From contig NW_026116441.1 in NCBI RefSeq assembly GCF_001640805.2, positions 18,842-82,841 on the forward strand: a stretch of DNA of 64,000 bases. Reading direction: 5' to 3'. Below, one piece after another: positions 52,601-63,863 of the stretch; the stretch's first letter is position 1; each line of letters starts with the position of its first letter. The translations under genes were made by a program, and so were the position numbers. The DNA is from Lates calcarifer. Taxonomy: Eukaryota > Chordata > Actinopteri > Centropomidae. The notes below the pieces were generated by a model. It had not been told where the DNA came from. It made no database searches and was given only the letters and a program-made list of their open reading frames with translations.

Positions 52601-55600
52601 ACAGGCGGCGGGTCATCGTTTGGAGTGAAAAAAGGTCAAAATTTCAGGTCCACATTTTTCACCTCAAAGTCACTCAGGGGCGTGTCTTATGCCATTTGGA
52701 GTGGATTTGGACAGGTTTTTGGTGAATTCTTTGAAAAAGTTGACACCACCATTTTTGATGTTGGGACAGGCGGCGGGTCATCGTTTGGAGTGAAAAAAGG
52801 TCAAAATTTCAGGTCCACATTTTTCACCTCAAAGTCACTCAGGGGCGTCTTATGCCATTTGGAGTGGATTTGGACAGGTTTTTGGTGAATTCTTTGAAAA
52901 AGTTGACACCACCATTTTTGGTGACTACGACAGGCGGCGGGTCATCGTTTGGAGTGAAAAAAGGTCAAAATTTCAGGTCACATTTTTCACCTCAAAGTCA
53001 CTCAGGGGCGTGTCTTATGCCATTTGGAGTGGATTTGGACAGGTTTTTGGTGAATTCTTTGAAAAAGTTGACACCACCATTTTTTGGTGTACGACAGGCG
53101 GCGGGTCATCGTTTGGAGTGAAAAAAGGTCAAAATTTCAGGTCCACATTTTTCACCTCAAAGTCACTCAGGGGCGTGTCTTATGCCATTTGGAGTGGATT
53201 TGGACAGGTTTTTGGTGAATTCTTTGAAAAAGTTGACACCACCATTTTTGTTGACGACAGGCGGCGGGTCATCGTTTGGAGTGAAAAAAGGTCAAAATTT
53301 CAGGTCCACATTTTTCACCTCAAAGTCACTCAGGGGCGTGTCTTATGCCATTTGGAGTGGATTTGGACAGGTTTTTGGTGAATTCTTTGAAAAAGTTGAC
53401 ACCACCATTTTTTGATGTTGGCGACAGGCGGCGGGTCATCGTTTGGAGTGAAAAAAGGTCAAAATTTCAGGTCCACATTTTTCACCTCAAAGTCACTCAG
53501 GGGCGTGTCTTATGCCATTTGGAGTGGATTTGGACAGGTTTTTGGTGAATTCTTTGAAAAAGTTGACACCACCATTTTGGTGACTACGACAGGCGGCGGG
53601 TCATCGTTTGGAGTGAAAAAAGGTCAAAATTTCAGGTCCACATTTTTCACCTCAAAGTCACTCAGGGGCGTGTCTTATGCCATTTGGAGTGGATTTGGAC
53701 AGGTTTTTGGTGAATTCTTTGAAAAAGTTGACACCACCATTTTTGGTTGGCGACAGGCGGCGGGTCATCGTTTGGAGTGAAAAAAGGTCAAAATTTCAGG
53801 TCCACATTTTTCACCTCAAAGTCACTCAGGGGCGTGTCTTATGCCATTTGGAGTGGATTTGGACAGGTTTTTGGTGAATTCTTTGAAAAAGTTGACACCA
53901 CCATTTTTGGTGACTACGACAGGCGGCGGGTCATCGTTTGGAGTGAAAAAAGGTCAAAATTTCAGGTCCACATTTTTCACCTCAAAGTCACTCAGGGCGT
54001 GTCTTATGCCATTTGGAGTGGATTTGGACAGGTTTTTGGTGAATTCTTTGAAAAAGTTGACACCACCATTTTTGGTGACTACGACAGGCGGCGGGTCATC
54101 GTTTGGAGTGAAAAAAGGTCAAAATTTCAGGTCCACATTTTTCACCTCAAAGTCACTCAGGGGCGTGTCTTATGCCATTTGGAGTGGATTTGGACAGGTT
54201 TTTGGTGAATTCTTTGAAAAAGTTGACACCACCATTTTTGGTGACTACGACAGGCGGCGGGTCATCGTTTGGAGTGAAAAAAGGTCAAAATTTCAGGTCC
54301 ACATTTTTCACCTCAAAGTCACTCAGGGGCGTGTCTTATGCCATTTGGAGTGGATTTGGACAGGTTTTTGGTGAATTCTTTGAAAAAGTTGACACCACCA
54401 TTTTTGATGTTGGCGACAGGCGGCGGGTCATCGTTTGGAGTGAAAAAAGGTCAAAATTTCAGGTCCACATTTTTCACCTCAAAGTCACTCAGGGCGTGTC
54501 TTATGCCATTTGGAGTGGATTTGGACAGGTTTTTGGTGAATTCTTTGAAAAAGTTGACACCACCATTTTTGATGTGGCGACAGGCGGCGGGTCATCGTTT
54601 GGAGTGAAAAAAGGTCAAAATTTCAGGTCCACATTTTTCACTCAAAGTCACTCAGGGGCGTGTCTTATGCCATTTGGAGTGGATTTGGACAGGTTTTTGG
54701 TGAATTCTTTGAAAAAGTTGACACCACCATTTTTGGTGACTACGACAGGCGGCGGGTCATCGTTTGGAGTGAAAAAAGGTCAAAATTTCAGGTCCACATT
54801 TTTCACCTCAAAGTCACTCAGGGGCGTCTTATGCCATTTGGAGTGGATTTGGACAGGTTTTTGGTGAATTCTTTGAAAAAGTTGACACCACCATTTTTGA
54901 TGTTGGCGACAGGCGGCGGGTCATCGTTTGGAGTGAAAAAAGGTCAAAATTTCAGGTCCACATTTTTCACCTCAAAGTCACTCAGGGGCGTGTCTTATGC
55001 CATTTGGAGTGGATTTGGACAGGTTTTTGGTGAATTCTTTGAAAAAGTTGACACCACCATTTTTGGTGACTACGACAGGCGGCGGGTCATCGTTTGGAGT
55101 GAAAAAAGGTCAAAATTTCAGGTCCACATTTTTCACCTCAAAGTCACTCAGGGGCGTGTCTTATGCCATTTGGAGTGGATTTGGACAGGTTTTTGGTGAA
55201 TTCTTTGAAAAAGTTGACACCACCATTTTTGATGTCGACAGGCGGCGGGTCATCGTTTGGAGTGAAAAAAGGTCAAAATTTCAGGTCCACATTTTTCACC
55301 TCAAAGTCACTCAGGGGCGTGTCTTATGCCATTTGGAGTGGATTTGGACAGGTTTTTGGTGAATTCTTTGAAAAAGTTGACACCACCATTTTTGATGTGG
55401 CGACAGGCGGCGGTCATCGTTTGGAGTGAAAAAAGGTCAAAATTTCAGGTCCACATTTTTCACCTCAAAGTCACTCAGGGGCGTGTCTTATGCCATTTGG
55501 AGTGGATTTGGACAGGTTTTTGGTGAATTCTTTGAAAAAGTTGACACCACCATTTTTGGTGACGACAGGCGGGTCATCGTTTGGAGTGAAAAAAGGTCAA

Positions 55601-57800
55601 AATTTCAGGTCCACATTTTTCACCTCAAAGTCACTCAGGGGCGTGTCTTATGCCATTTGGAGTGGATTTGGACAGGTTTTTGGTGAATTCTTTGAAAAAG
55701 TTGACACCACCATTTTTGGGCGACAGGCGGCGGGTCATCGTTTGGAGTGAAAAAAGGTCAAAATTTCAGGTCCATTTTTCACCTCAAAGTCACTCAGGGG
55801 TGTCTTATGCCATTTGGAGTGGATTTGGACAGGTTTTTGGTGAATTCTTTGAAAAAGTTGACACCACCATTTTCGACAGGCGGGTCATCGTTTGAGTGAA
55901 AAAAGGTCAAAATTTCAGGTCCACATTTTTCACCTCAAAGTCACTCAGGGCGTCTTATGCCATTTGGAGTGGATTTGGACAGGTTTTTGGTGAATTCTTT
56001 GAAAAAGTTGACACCACCATTTTTGGTGACTACGACAGGCGGCGGGTCATCGTTTGGAGTGAAAAAAGGTCAAAATTTCAGGTCCACATTTTTCACCTCA
56101 AAGTCACTCAGGGGCGTGTCTTATGCCATTTGGAGTGGATTTGGACAGGTTTTTGGTGAATTCTTTGAAAAAGTTGACACCACCATTTTTGGTGACTACG
56201 ACAGGCGGGCGGGTCATCGTTTGGAGTGAAAAAAGGTCAAAATTTCAGGTCCACATTTTTCACCTCAAAGTCACTCAGGGGCGTGTCTTATGCCATTTGG
56301 AGTGGATTTGGACAGGTTTTGGTGAATTCTTTGAAAAAGTTGACACCACCATTTTTGGTGACTACGACAGGCGGCGGTCATCGTTTGGAGTGAAAAAAGG
56401 TCAAAATTTCAGGTCCACATTTTTCACCTCAAAGTCACTCAGGGGCGTGTCTTATGCCATTTGGAGTGGATTTGGACAGGTTTTTGGTGAATTCTTTGAA
56501 AAAGTTGACACCACCATTTTTGATGTTGGCGACAGGCGGCGGGTCATCGTTTGGAGTGAAAAAAGGTCAAAATTTCAGGTCCACATTTTTCACCTCAAAG
56601 TCACTCAGGGGCGTGTCTTATGCCATTTGGAGTGGATTTGGACAGGTTTTTGGTGAATTCTTTGAAAAAGTTGACACCACCATTTTTTTGAACAGGCGGC
56701 GGGTCATCGTTTGGAGTGAAAAAAGGTCAAAATTTCAGGTCCACATTTTTCACCTCAAAGTCACTCAGGGGCGTGTCTTATGCCATTTGGAGTGGATTTG
56801 GACAGGTTTTGGTGAATTCTTTGAAAAAGTTGACACCACCATTTTTGGTGACTACGACAGGCGGCGGGTCATCGTTTGGAGTGAAAAAAGGTCAAAATTT
56901 CAGGTCCACATTTTTCACCTCAAAGTCACTCAGGGGCGTGTCTTATGCCATTTGGAGTGGATTTGGACAGGTTTTTGGTGAATTCTTTGAAAAAGTTGAC
57001 ACCACCATTTTTGGTGACGACAGGCGGCGGGTCATCGTTTGGAGTGAAAAAAGGTCAAAATTTCAGGTCCACATTTTTCACCTCAAAGTCACTCAGGGGC
57101 GTGTCTTATGCCATTTGGAGTGGATTTGGACAGGTTTTTGGTGAATTCTTTGAAAAAGTTGACACCACATTTTTTGGTGACTACAGGCGGCGGGTCATCG
57201 TTTGGAGTGAAAAAAGGTCAAAATTTCAGGTCCACATTTTTCACCTCAAAGTCACTCAGGGGCGTGTCTTATGCCATTTGGAGTGGATTTGGACAGGTTT
57301 TTGGTGAATTCTTTGAAAAAGTTGACACCACCATTTTTGGTGGCGACAGGCGGCGGTCATCGTTTGGAGTGAAAAAAGGTCAAAATTTCAGGTCCACATT
57401 TTTCACCTCAAAGTCACTCAGGGGCATGTCTTATGCCATTTGGAGTGGATTTGGACAGGTTTTTGGTGAATTCTTTGAAAAAGTTGACACCACCATTTTT
57501 TGATGTTGGCGACAGGCGGCGGGTCATCGTTTGGAGTGAAAAAAGGTCAAAATTTCAGGTCCACATTTTTCACCTCAAAGTCACTCAGGGGCGTGTCTTA
57601 TGCCATTTGGAGTGGATTTGGACAGGTTTTTGGTGAATTCTTTGAAAAAGTTGACACCACCATTTTTGGTGACTACGACAGGCGGCGGGTCATCGTTTGG
57701 AGTGAAAAAAGGTCAAAATTTCAGGTCCACATTTTTCACCTCAAAGTCACTCAGGGGCGTGTCTTATGCCATTTGGAGTGGATTTGGACAGGTTTTTGGT

Positions 57801-57806
57801 GAATTC
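57801..57806 (+). other. GAATTC site present in most monomers (reference copy)
   Basis: GAATTC lies at positions 106-111 of the reference unit, and most copies have it. It is lost in copies reading GAATTTTG, GAATTTTTG or GAATCTTTG (for example near 6450, 14232, 15031, 21311, 24211, 27937 and 29087) and in the grossly deleted units. Complete cutting would give a ladder based on 166 bp. Confidence 0.95.
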
Positions 57807-57823
57807 TTTGAAAAAGTTGACAC

Positions 57824-57837
57824 CACCATTTTTGGTG
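57824..57837 (+). other. CACCA-TTTT-TGGTG inverted repeat, type A only (reference copy)
   Basis: Positions 129-142 of type A form a perfect 5-bp inverted repeat around a TTTT loop, placed exactly at the variable junction. Type B reads TTTTTGATG here and lacks the right arm. A 5-bp stem is weak, so any role in slippage or deletion is inference. Confidence 0.7.
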
Positions 57838-57841
57838 ACTA

Positions 57842-57861
57842 CGACAGGCGGCGGGTCATCG
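57842..57861 (+). other. CpG cluster at the end of each monomer (reference copy)
   Basis: Four CpG dinucleotides fall within 20 bp (unit positions 147, 154, 157 and 165) in an otherwise AT-rich monomer. The only other CpG of the unit is at position 63. The cluster adjoins the variable junction, and its G runs vary from copy to copy (GCGGCGG, GCGGCGGG, GCGGCGGGG, GCGCGGG, GCGGG). Confidence 0.85.
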
Positions 57862-59576
57862 TTTGGAGTGAAAAAAGGTCAAAATTTCAGGTCCACATTT
57901 TTCACCTCAAAGTCACTCAGGGGCGTGTCTTATGCCATTTGGAGTGGATTTGGACAGGTTTTTGGTGAATTCTTTGAAAAAGTTGACACCACCATTTTGT
58001 TGGCGACAGGCGGCGGGTCATCGTTTGGAGTGAAAAAAGGTCAAAATTTCAGGTCCACATTTTTCACCTCAAAGTCACTCAGGGGCGTGTCTTATGCCAT
58101 TTGGAGTGGATTTGGACAGGTTTTTGGTGAATTCTTTGAAAAAGTTGACACCACCATTTTGATGTTGGCGACAGGCGGCGGGTCATCGTTTGGAGTGAAA
58201 AAAGGTCAAAATTTCAGGTCCACATTTTTCACCTCAAAGTCACTCAGGGGCGTGTCTTATGCCATTTGGAGTGGATTTGGACAGGTTTTTGGTGAATTCT
58301 TTGAAAAAGTTGACACCACCATTTTTGACGACAGGCGCGGGGTCATCGTTTGGAGTGAAAAAAGGTCAAAATTTCAGGTCCACATTTTTCACCTCAAAGT
58401 CACTCAGGGGCGTGTCTTATGCCATTTGGAGTGGATTTGGACAGGTTTTTTGGTGAATTCTTTGAAAAAGTTGACACCACCATTTTTGGTGACTACGACA
58501 GGCGGCGGTCATCGTTTGGAGTGAAAAAAGGTCAAAATTTCAGGTCCACATTTTCACCTCAAAGTCACTCAGGGGCGTCTTATGCCATTTGGAGTGGATT
58601 TGGACAGGTTTTTGGTGAATTCTTTGAAAAAGTTGACACCACCATTTTGATGTTGGCGACAGGCGGCGGGTCATCGTTTGGAGTGAAAAAAGGTCAAAAT
58701 TTCAGGTCCACATTTTTCACCTCAAAGTCACTCAGGGGCGTGTCTTATGCCATTTGAGTGGATTTGGACAGGTTTTTGGTGAATTCTTTGAAAAAGTTGA
58801 CACCACCATTTTTGGTGGCGACAGGCGGCGGGTCATCGTTTGGAGTGAAAAAAGGTCAAATTTCAGGTCCACATTTTTCACCTCAAAGTCACTCAGGGGC
58901 GTGTCTTATGCCATTTGGAGTGGATTTGGACAGGTTTTTGGTGAATTCTTTGAAAAAGTTGACACCACCATTTTTGGTGAGACAGGCGGCGGGTCATCGT
59001 TTGGAGTGAAAAAAGGTCAAAATTTCAGGTCCACATTTTTCACCTCAAAGTCACTCAGGGGCGTGTCTTATGCCATTTGGAGTGGATTTGGACAGGTTTT
59101 TGGTGAATTCTTTGAAAAAGTTGACACCACCATTTTTGGTGACTACGACAGGCGGCGGGTCATCGTTTGGAGTGAAAAAAGGTCAAAATTTCAGGTCCAC
59201 ATTTTTCACCTCAAAGTCACTCAGGGGCGTGTCTTATGCCATTTGGAGTGGATTTGGACAGGTTTTTGGTGAATTCTTTGAAAAAGTTGACACCACCATT
59301 TTTGGTTGACTACGACAGGCGGCGGGTCATCGTTTGGAGTGAAAAAAGGTCAAAATTTCAGGTCCACATTTTTCACCTCAAAGTCACTCAGGGGCGTGTC
59401 TTATGCCATTTGGAGTGGATTTGGACAGGTTTTTGGTGAATTCTTTGAAAAAGTTGACACCACCATTTTTGATGTTGGCGACAGGCGGCGGGTCATCGTT
59501 TGGAGTGAAAAAAGGTCAAAATTTCAGGTCCACATTTTTCACCTCAAAGTCACTCAGGGGCGTGTCTTATGCCATT

Positions 59577-59601
59577 TGGAGCTTTGAATTTTTTGATGTC
59601 G
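59577..59601 (+). repeat. 120-bp unit with internal deletion
   Basis: ATGCC anchors are 120 bp apart (59569 to 59689). The unit reads GCCATTTGGAGCTTTGAATT, then TTTTGATGTCGACAGG. About 46 bp are missing, covering GGATTTGGACAGG, the T5 tract, GAATTC, the A5 tract and CACCACC. Neighbours on both sides are intact 166-bp copies, so the deletion is well delimited. Confidence 0.85.
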
Positions 59602-59950
59602 ACAGGCGGCGGGTCATCGTTTGAGTGAAAAAAGGTCAAAATTTCAGGTCCACATTTTTCACCTCAAAGTCACTCAGGGGCGTGTCTTATGCCATTTGGA
59701 GTGGATTTGGACAGGTTTTTGGTGAATTCTTTGAAAAAGTTGACACCACCATTTTTGATGTTGGCGACAGGCGGCGGGTCATCGTTTGGAGTGAAAAAAG
59801 GTCAAAATTTCAGGTCCACATTTTTCACCTCAAAGTCACTCAGGGGCGTGTCTTATGCCATTTGGAGTGGATTTGGACAGGTTTTTGGTGAATTCTTTGA
59901 AAAAGTTGACACCACCATTTTTGGTGACTACGACAGGCGGCGGGTCATCG

Positions 59951-60116
59951 TTTGGAGTGAAAAAAGGTCAAAATTTCAGGTCCACATTTTTCACCTCAAA
60001 GTCACTCAGGGGCGTGTCTTATGCCATTTGGAGTGGATTTGGACAGGTTTTTGGTGAATTCTTTGAAAAAGTTGACACCACCATTTTTGATGTTGGCGAC
60101 AGGCGGCGGGTCATCG
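59951..60116 (+). repeat. Reference type B monomer (166 bp)
   Basis: This full-length copy is identical to type A except at the junction (positions 139-147), where GATGTTGGC replaces GGTGACTAC. I count roughly 70 clear type B copies in the window, so type A and its truncated relatives are the majority. Because A and B have equal length, the difference is a block of substitutions within about 8 bp rather than an indel. That is unusual in an array whose other variation is mostly length change. Confidence 0.93.
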
Positions 60117-63100
60117 TTTGGAGTGAAAAAAGGTCAAAATTTCAGGTCCACATTTTTCACCTCAAAGTCACTCAGGGGCGTGTCTTATGCCATTTGGAGT
60201 GGATTTGGACAGGTTTTTGGTGAATTCTTTGAAAAAGTTGACACCACCATTTTTGGTGACTACGACAGGCGGCGGGGTCATCGTTTGGAGTGAAAAAAGG
60301 TCAAAATTTCAGGTCCACATTTTTCACCTCAAAGTCACTCAGGGGCGTGTCTTATGCCATTTGGAGTGGATTTGGACAGGTTTTTGGTGAATTCTTTGAA
60401 AAAGTTGACACCACCATTTTTGGTGACTACGACAGGCGGGTCATCGTTTGGAGTGAAAAAAGGTCAAAATTTCAGGTCCACATTTTTCACCTCAAAGTCA
60501 CTCAGGGGCGTGTCTTATGCCATTTGGAGTGGATTTGGACAGGTTTTTGGTGAATTCTTTGAAAAAGTTGACACCACCATTTTTGACTACGACAGGCGGG
60601 TCATCGTTTGGAGTGAAAAAAGGTCAAAATTTCAGGTCCACATTTTTCACCTCAAAGTCACTCAGGGGCGTGTCTTATGCCATTTGGAGTGGATTTGGAC
60701 AGGTTTTTGGTGAATTCTTTGAAAAAGTTGACACCACCATTTGATGCGACAGGCGGCGGGTCATCGTTTGGAGTGAAAAAAGGTCAAAATTTCAGGTCCA
60801 CATTTTTCACCTCAAAGTCACTCAGGGGCGTGTCTTATGCCATTTGGAGTGGATTTGGACAGGTTTTTGGTGAATTCTTAAAAAGTTGACCCACCATTTT
60901 TGAGGCGACAGGCGCGGGTCATCGTTTGGAGTGAAAAAAGGTCAAAATTTCAGGTCCACATTTTTCACCTCAAAGTCACTCAGGGGCGTGTCTTATGCCA
61001 TTTGGAGTGGATTTGGACAGGTTTTTGGTGAATTCTTTGAAAAAGTTGACACACCATTTTTGGTGACTACGACAGGCGGCGGGTCATCGTTTGGAGTGAA
61101 AAAAGGTCAAAATTTCAGGTCCACATTTTTCACCTCAAAGTCACTCAGGGGCGTGTCTTATGCCATTTGGAGTGGATTTGACAGGTTTTTGGTGAATTCT
61201 TTGAAAAAGTTGACACCACCATTTTTGATGTTGGCGACAGGCGGCGGTCATCGTTTGGAGTGAAAAAAGGTCAAAATTTCAGGTCCACATTTTTCACCTC
61301 AAAGTCACTCAGGGGCGTGTCTTATGCCATTTGGAGTGGATTTGGACAGGTTTTTGGTGAATTCTTTGAAAAAGTTGACACCACCATTTTGGTGACTACG
61401 ACAGGCGGCGGTCATCGTTTGGAGTGAAAAAAGGTCAAAATTTCAGGTCCACATTTTTCACCTCAAAGTCACTCAGGGGCGTCTTATGCCATTTGGAGTG
61501 GATTTGGACAGGTTTTTGGTGAATTCTTTGAAAAAGTTGACACCACCATTTTTGTGGCGACAGGCGGCGGGTCATCGTTTGGAGTGAAAAAAGGTCAAAA
61601 TTTCAGGTCCACATTTTTCACCTCAAAGTCACTCAGGGGCGTGTCTTATGCCATTTGGAGTGGATTTGGACAGGTTTTTGGTGAATTCTTTGAAAAAGTT
61701 GACACCACCATTTTTGATGTTGGCGACAGGCGGCGGGTCATCGTTTGGAGTGAAAAAAGGTCAAAATTTCAGGTCCACATTTTTCACCTCAAAGTCACTC
61801 AGGGGCGTGTCTTATGCCATTTGGAGTGGATTTGGACAGGTTTTTGGTGAATTCTTTGAAAAAGTTGACACCACCATTTTTGGTGACCGACAGGCGGCGG
61901 GTCATCGTTTGGAGTGAAAAAAGGTCAAAATTTCAGGTCCACATTTTTCACCTCAAAGTCACTCAGGGCGTGTCTTATGCCATTTGGAGTGGATTTGGAC
62001 AGGTTTTTGGTGAATTCTTTGAAAAAGTTGACACCACCATTTTGATGTACGACAGGCGGCGGGTCATCGTTGGAGTGAAAAAAGGTCAAAATTTCAGGTC
62101 CACATTTTTCACCTCAAAGTCACTCAGGGGCGTGTCTTATGCCATTTGGAGTGGATTTGGACAGGTTTTTGAATTCTTTGAAAAAGTTGACACCACCATT
62201 TTGGTGACTACGACAGGCGGCGGTCATCGTTTGGAGTGAAAAAAGGTCAAAATTTCAGGTCCACATTTTTCACCTCAAAGTCACTCAGGGGCGTGTCTTA
62301 TGCCATTTGGAGTGGATTTGACAGGTTTTTGGTGAATTCTTTGAAAAAGTTGACACCACCATTTTTGCGACAGGCGGCGGGTCATCGTTTGGAGTGAAAA
62401 AAGGTCAAAATTTCAGGTCCACATTTTTTCACCTCAAAGTCACTCAGGGGCGTGTCTTATGCCATTTGGAGTGGATTTGGACAGGTTTTTGGTGAATTCT
62501 TTGAAAAAGTTGACACCACCATTTTTGATGTTGGCGACAGGCGGCGGGTCATCGTTTGGAGTGAAAAAAAGGTCAAAATTTCAGGTCCATTTTTCACCTC
62601 AAAGTCACTCAGGGGCGTGTCTTATGCCATTTGGAGTGGATTTGGACAGGTTTTTGGTGAATTCTTTGAAAAAGTTGACACCACCATTTTTGATGTTGGC
62701 GACAGGCGGCGGGTCATCGTTTGGAGTGAAAAAAGGTCAAAATTTCAGGTCCACATTTTTCACCTCAAAGTCACTCAGGGGTCTTATGCCATTTGGAGTG
62801 GATTTGGACAGGTTTTTGGTGAATTCTTTGAAAAAGTTGACACCACCATTTTTGGTGACGACAGGCGGCGGGTCATCGTTTGGAGTGAAAAAAGGTCAAA
62901 ATTTCAGGTCCACATTTTTCACCTCAAAGTCACTCAGGGGCGTGTCTTATGCCATTTGGAGTGGATTTGGACAGGTTTTTGGTGAATTCTTGAAAAAGTT
63001 GACACCACCATTTTTGGTGTTGGCGACAGGCGGCGGTCATCGTTTGGAGTGAAAAAAGGTCAAAATTTCAGGTCCATTTTTCACCTCAAAGTCACTCAGG

Positions 63101-63863
63101 GGCGTGTCTTATGCCATTTGGAGTGGATTTGGACAGGTTTTTGGTGAATTCTTTGAAAAAGTTGACACCACCATTTTTGGTGACTCGACAGGCGGCGGGT
63201 CATCGTTTGGAGTGAAAAAAGGTCAAAATTTCAGGTCCACATTTTTCACCTCAAAGTCACTCAGGGGCGTGTCTTATGCCATTTGGAGTGGATTTGGACA
63301 GGTTTTTGGTGAATTCTTTGAAAAAGTTGACACCACCATTTTTGGTGACTACGACAGGCGGCGGGTCATCGTTTGGAGTGAAAAAAGGTCAAAATTTCAG
63401 GTCCACATTTTTCACCTCAAAGTCACTCAGGGGCGTGTCTTATGCCATTTGGAGTGGATTTGGACAGGTTTTTGGTGAATTCTTTGAAAAAGTTGACACC
63501 ACCATTTTTGTGACTACGACAGGCGGCGGGTCATCGTTTGGAGTGAAAAAAGGTCAAATTTAGGTCCACATTTTTCACCTCAAAGTCACTCAGGGGCGTG
63601 TCTTATGCCATTTGGAGTGGATTTGGACAGGTTTTTGGTGAATTCTTTGAAAAAGTTGACACCACCATTTTTGATGTTGGCGACAGGCGGCGGTCATCGT
63701 TTGGAGTGAAAAAAGGTCAAAATTTCAGTCCACATTTTTCACCTCAAAGTCACTCAGGGGCGTGTCTTATGCCATTTGGAGTGGATTTGGACAGGTTTTT
63801 GGTGAATTCTTTGAAAAAGTTGACACCACCATTTTTGATGTGGCGACAGGCGGCGGGTCATCG

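Larger units (their letters stand above)
57696..57861 (+). repeat. Reference type A monomer (166 bp)
   Basis: This is a full-length copy with the majority sequence, used here as the coordinate reference. Position 1 is the first TTTGGAGTG. Landmarks are A6 at 10-15, AAAATTT at 20-26, T5 at 37-41, CACTCAGGGGCGTGTC at 53-68, second TTTGGAGTG at 77-85, T5 at 98-102, GAATTC at 106-111, A5 at 116-120, T5 at 134-138, type A junction GGTGACTAC at 139-147 and GACAGGCGGCGGGTCATCG ending at 166. Composition by hand count is 42 A, 51 T, 43 G and 30 C. The start point is arbitrary because the array is continuous. Confidence 0.95.
38000..63863 (+). repeat. Array domain 4: mostly type A with scattered type B
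   Basis: Type A junctions dominate, with long runs lacking type B (for example 38.0-39.5 kb and 45.2-48.7 kb) and isolated B copies elsewhere (39595, 41679, 42709, 43687, 44500, 45163, 48722, 50641, 52258, 54405, 56521, 59469, 60088 among others). Outside two damaged patches (41.37-41.83 and 49.48-49.67 kb), most units are 160-167 bp. No other sequence class is present. Confidence 0.7.

Noticed and set aside
57801..57821. Promoter-like motifs (TTGACA in GTTGACACC, present in each unit)
   Set aside because: TTGACA matches a bacterial -35 element, but no -10 element lies at a suitable distance, there is no gene to drive, and the context is a eukaryotic-type satellite.
57846..57856. G-quadruplex in AGGCGGCGGG
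   Set aside because: It has only three G runs, two of them two bases long, with no fourth run nearby, so it lacks the usual minimum for a stable quadruplex.
57696..57861. CENP-B box at TCATCGTTTGGAGTGAAAA, spanning the unit boundary
   Set aside because: There is a slight likeness to the TTCG-TTGG-A part of the known box, but the required CGGG part is missing and the spacing is wrong. Not supported.
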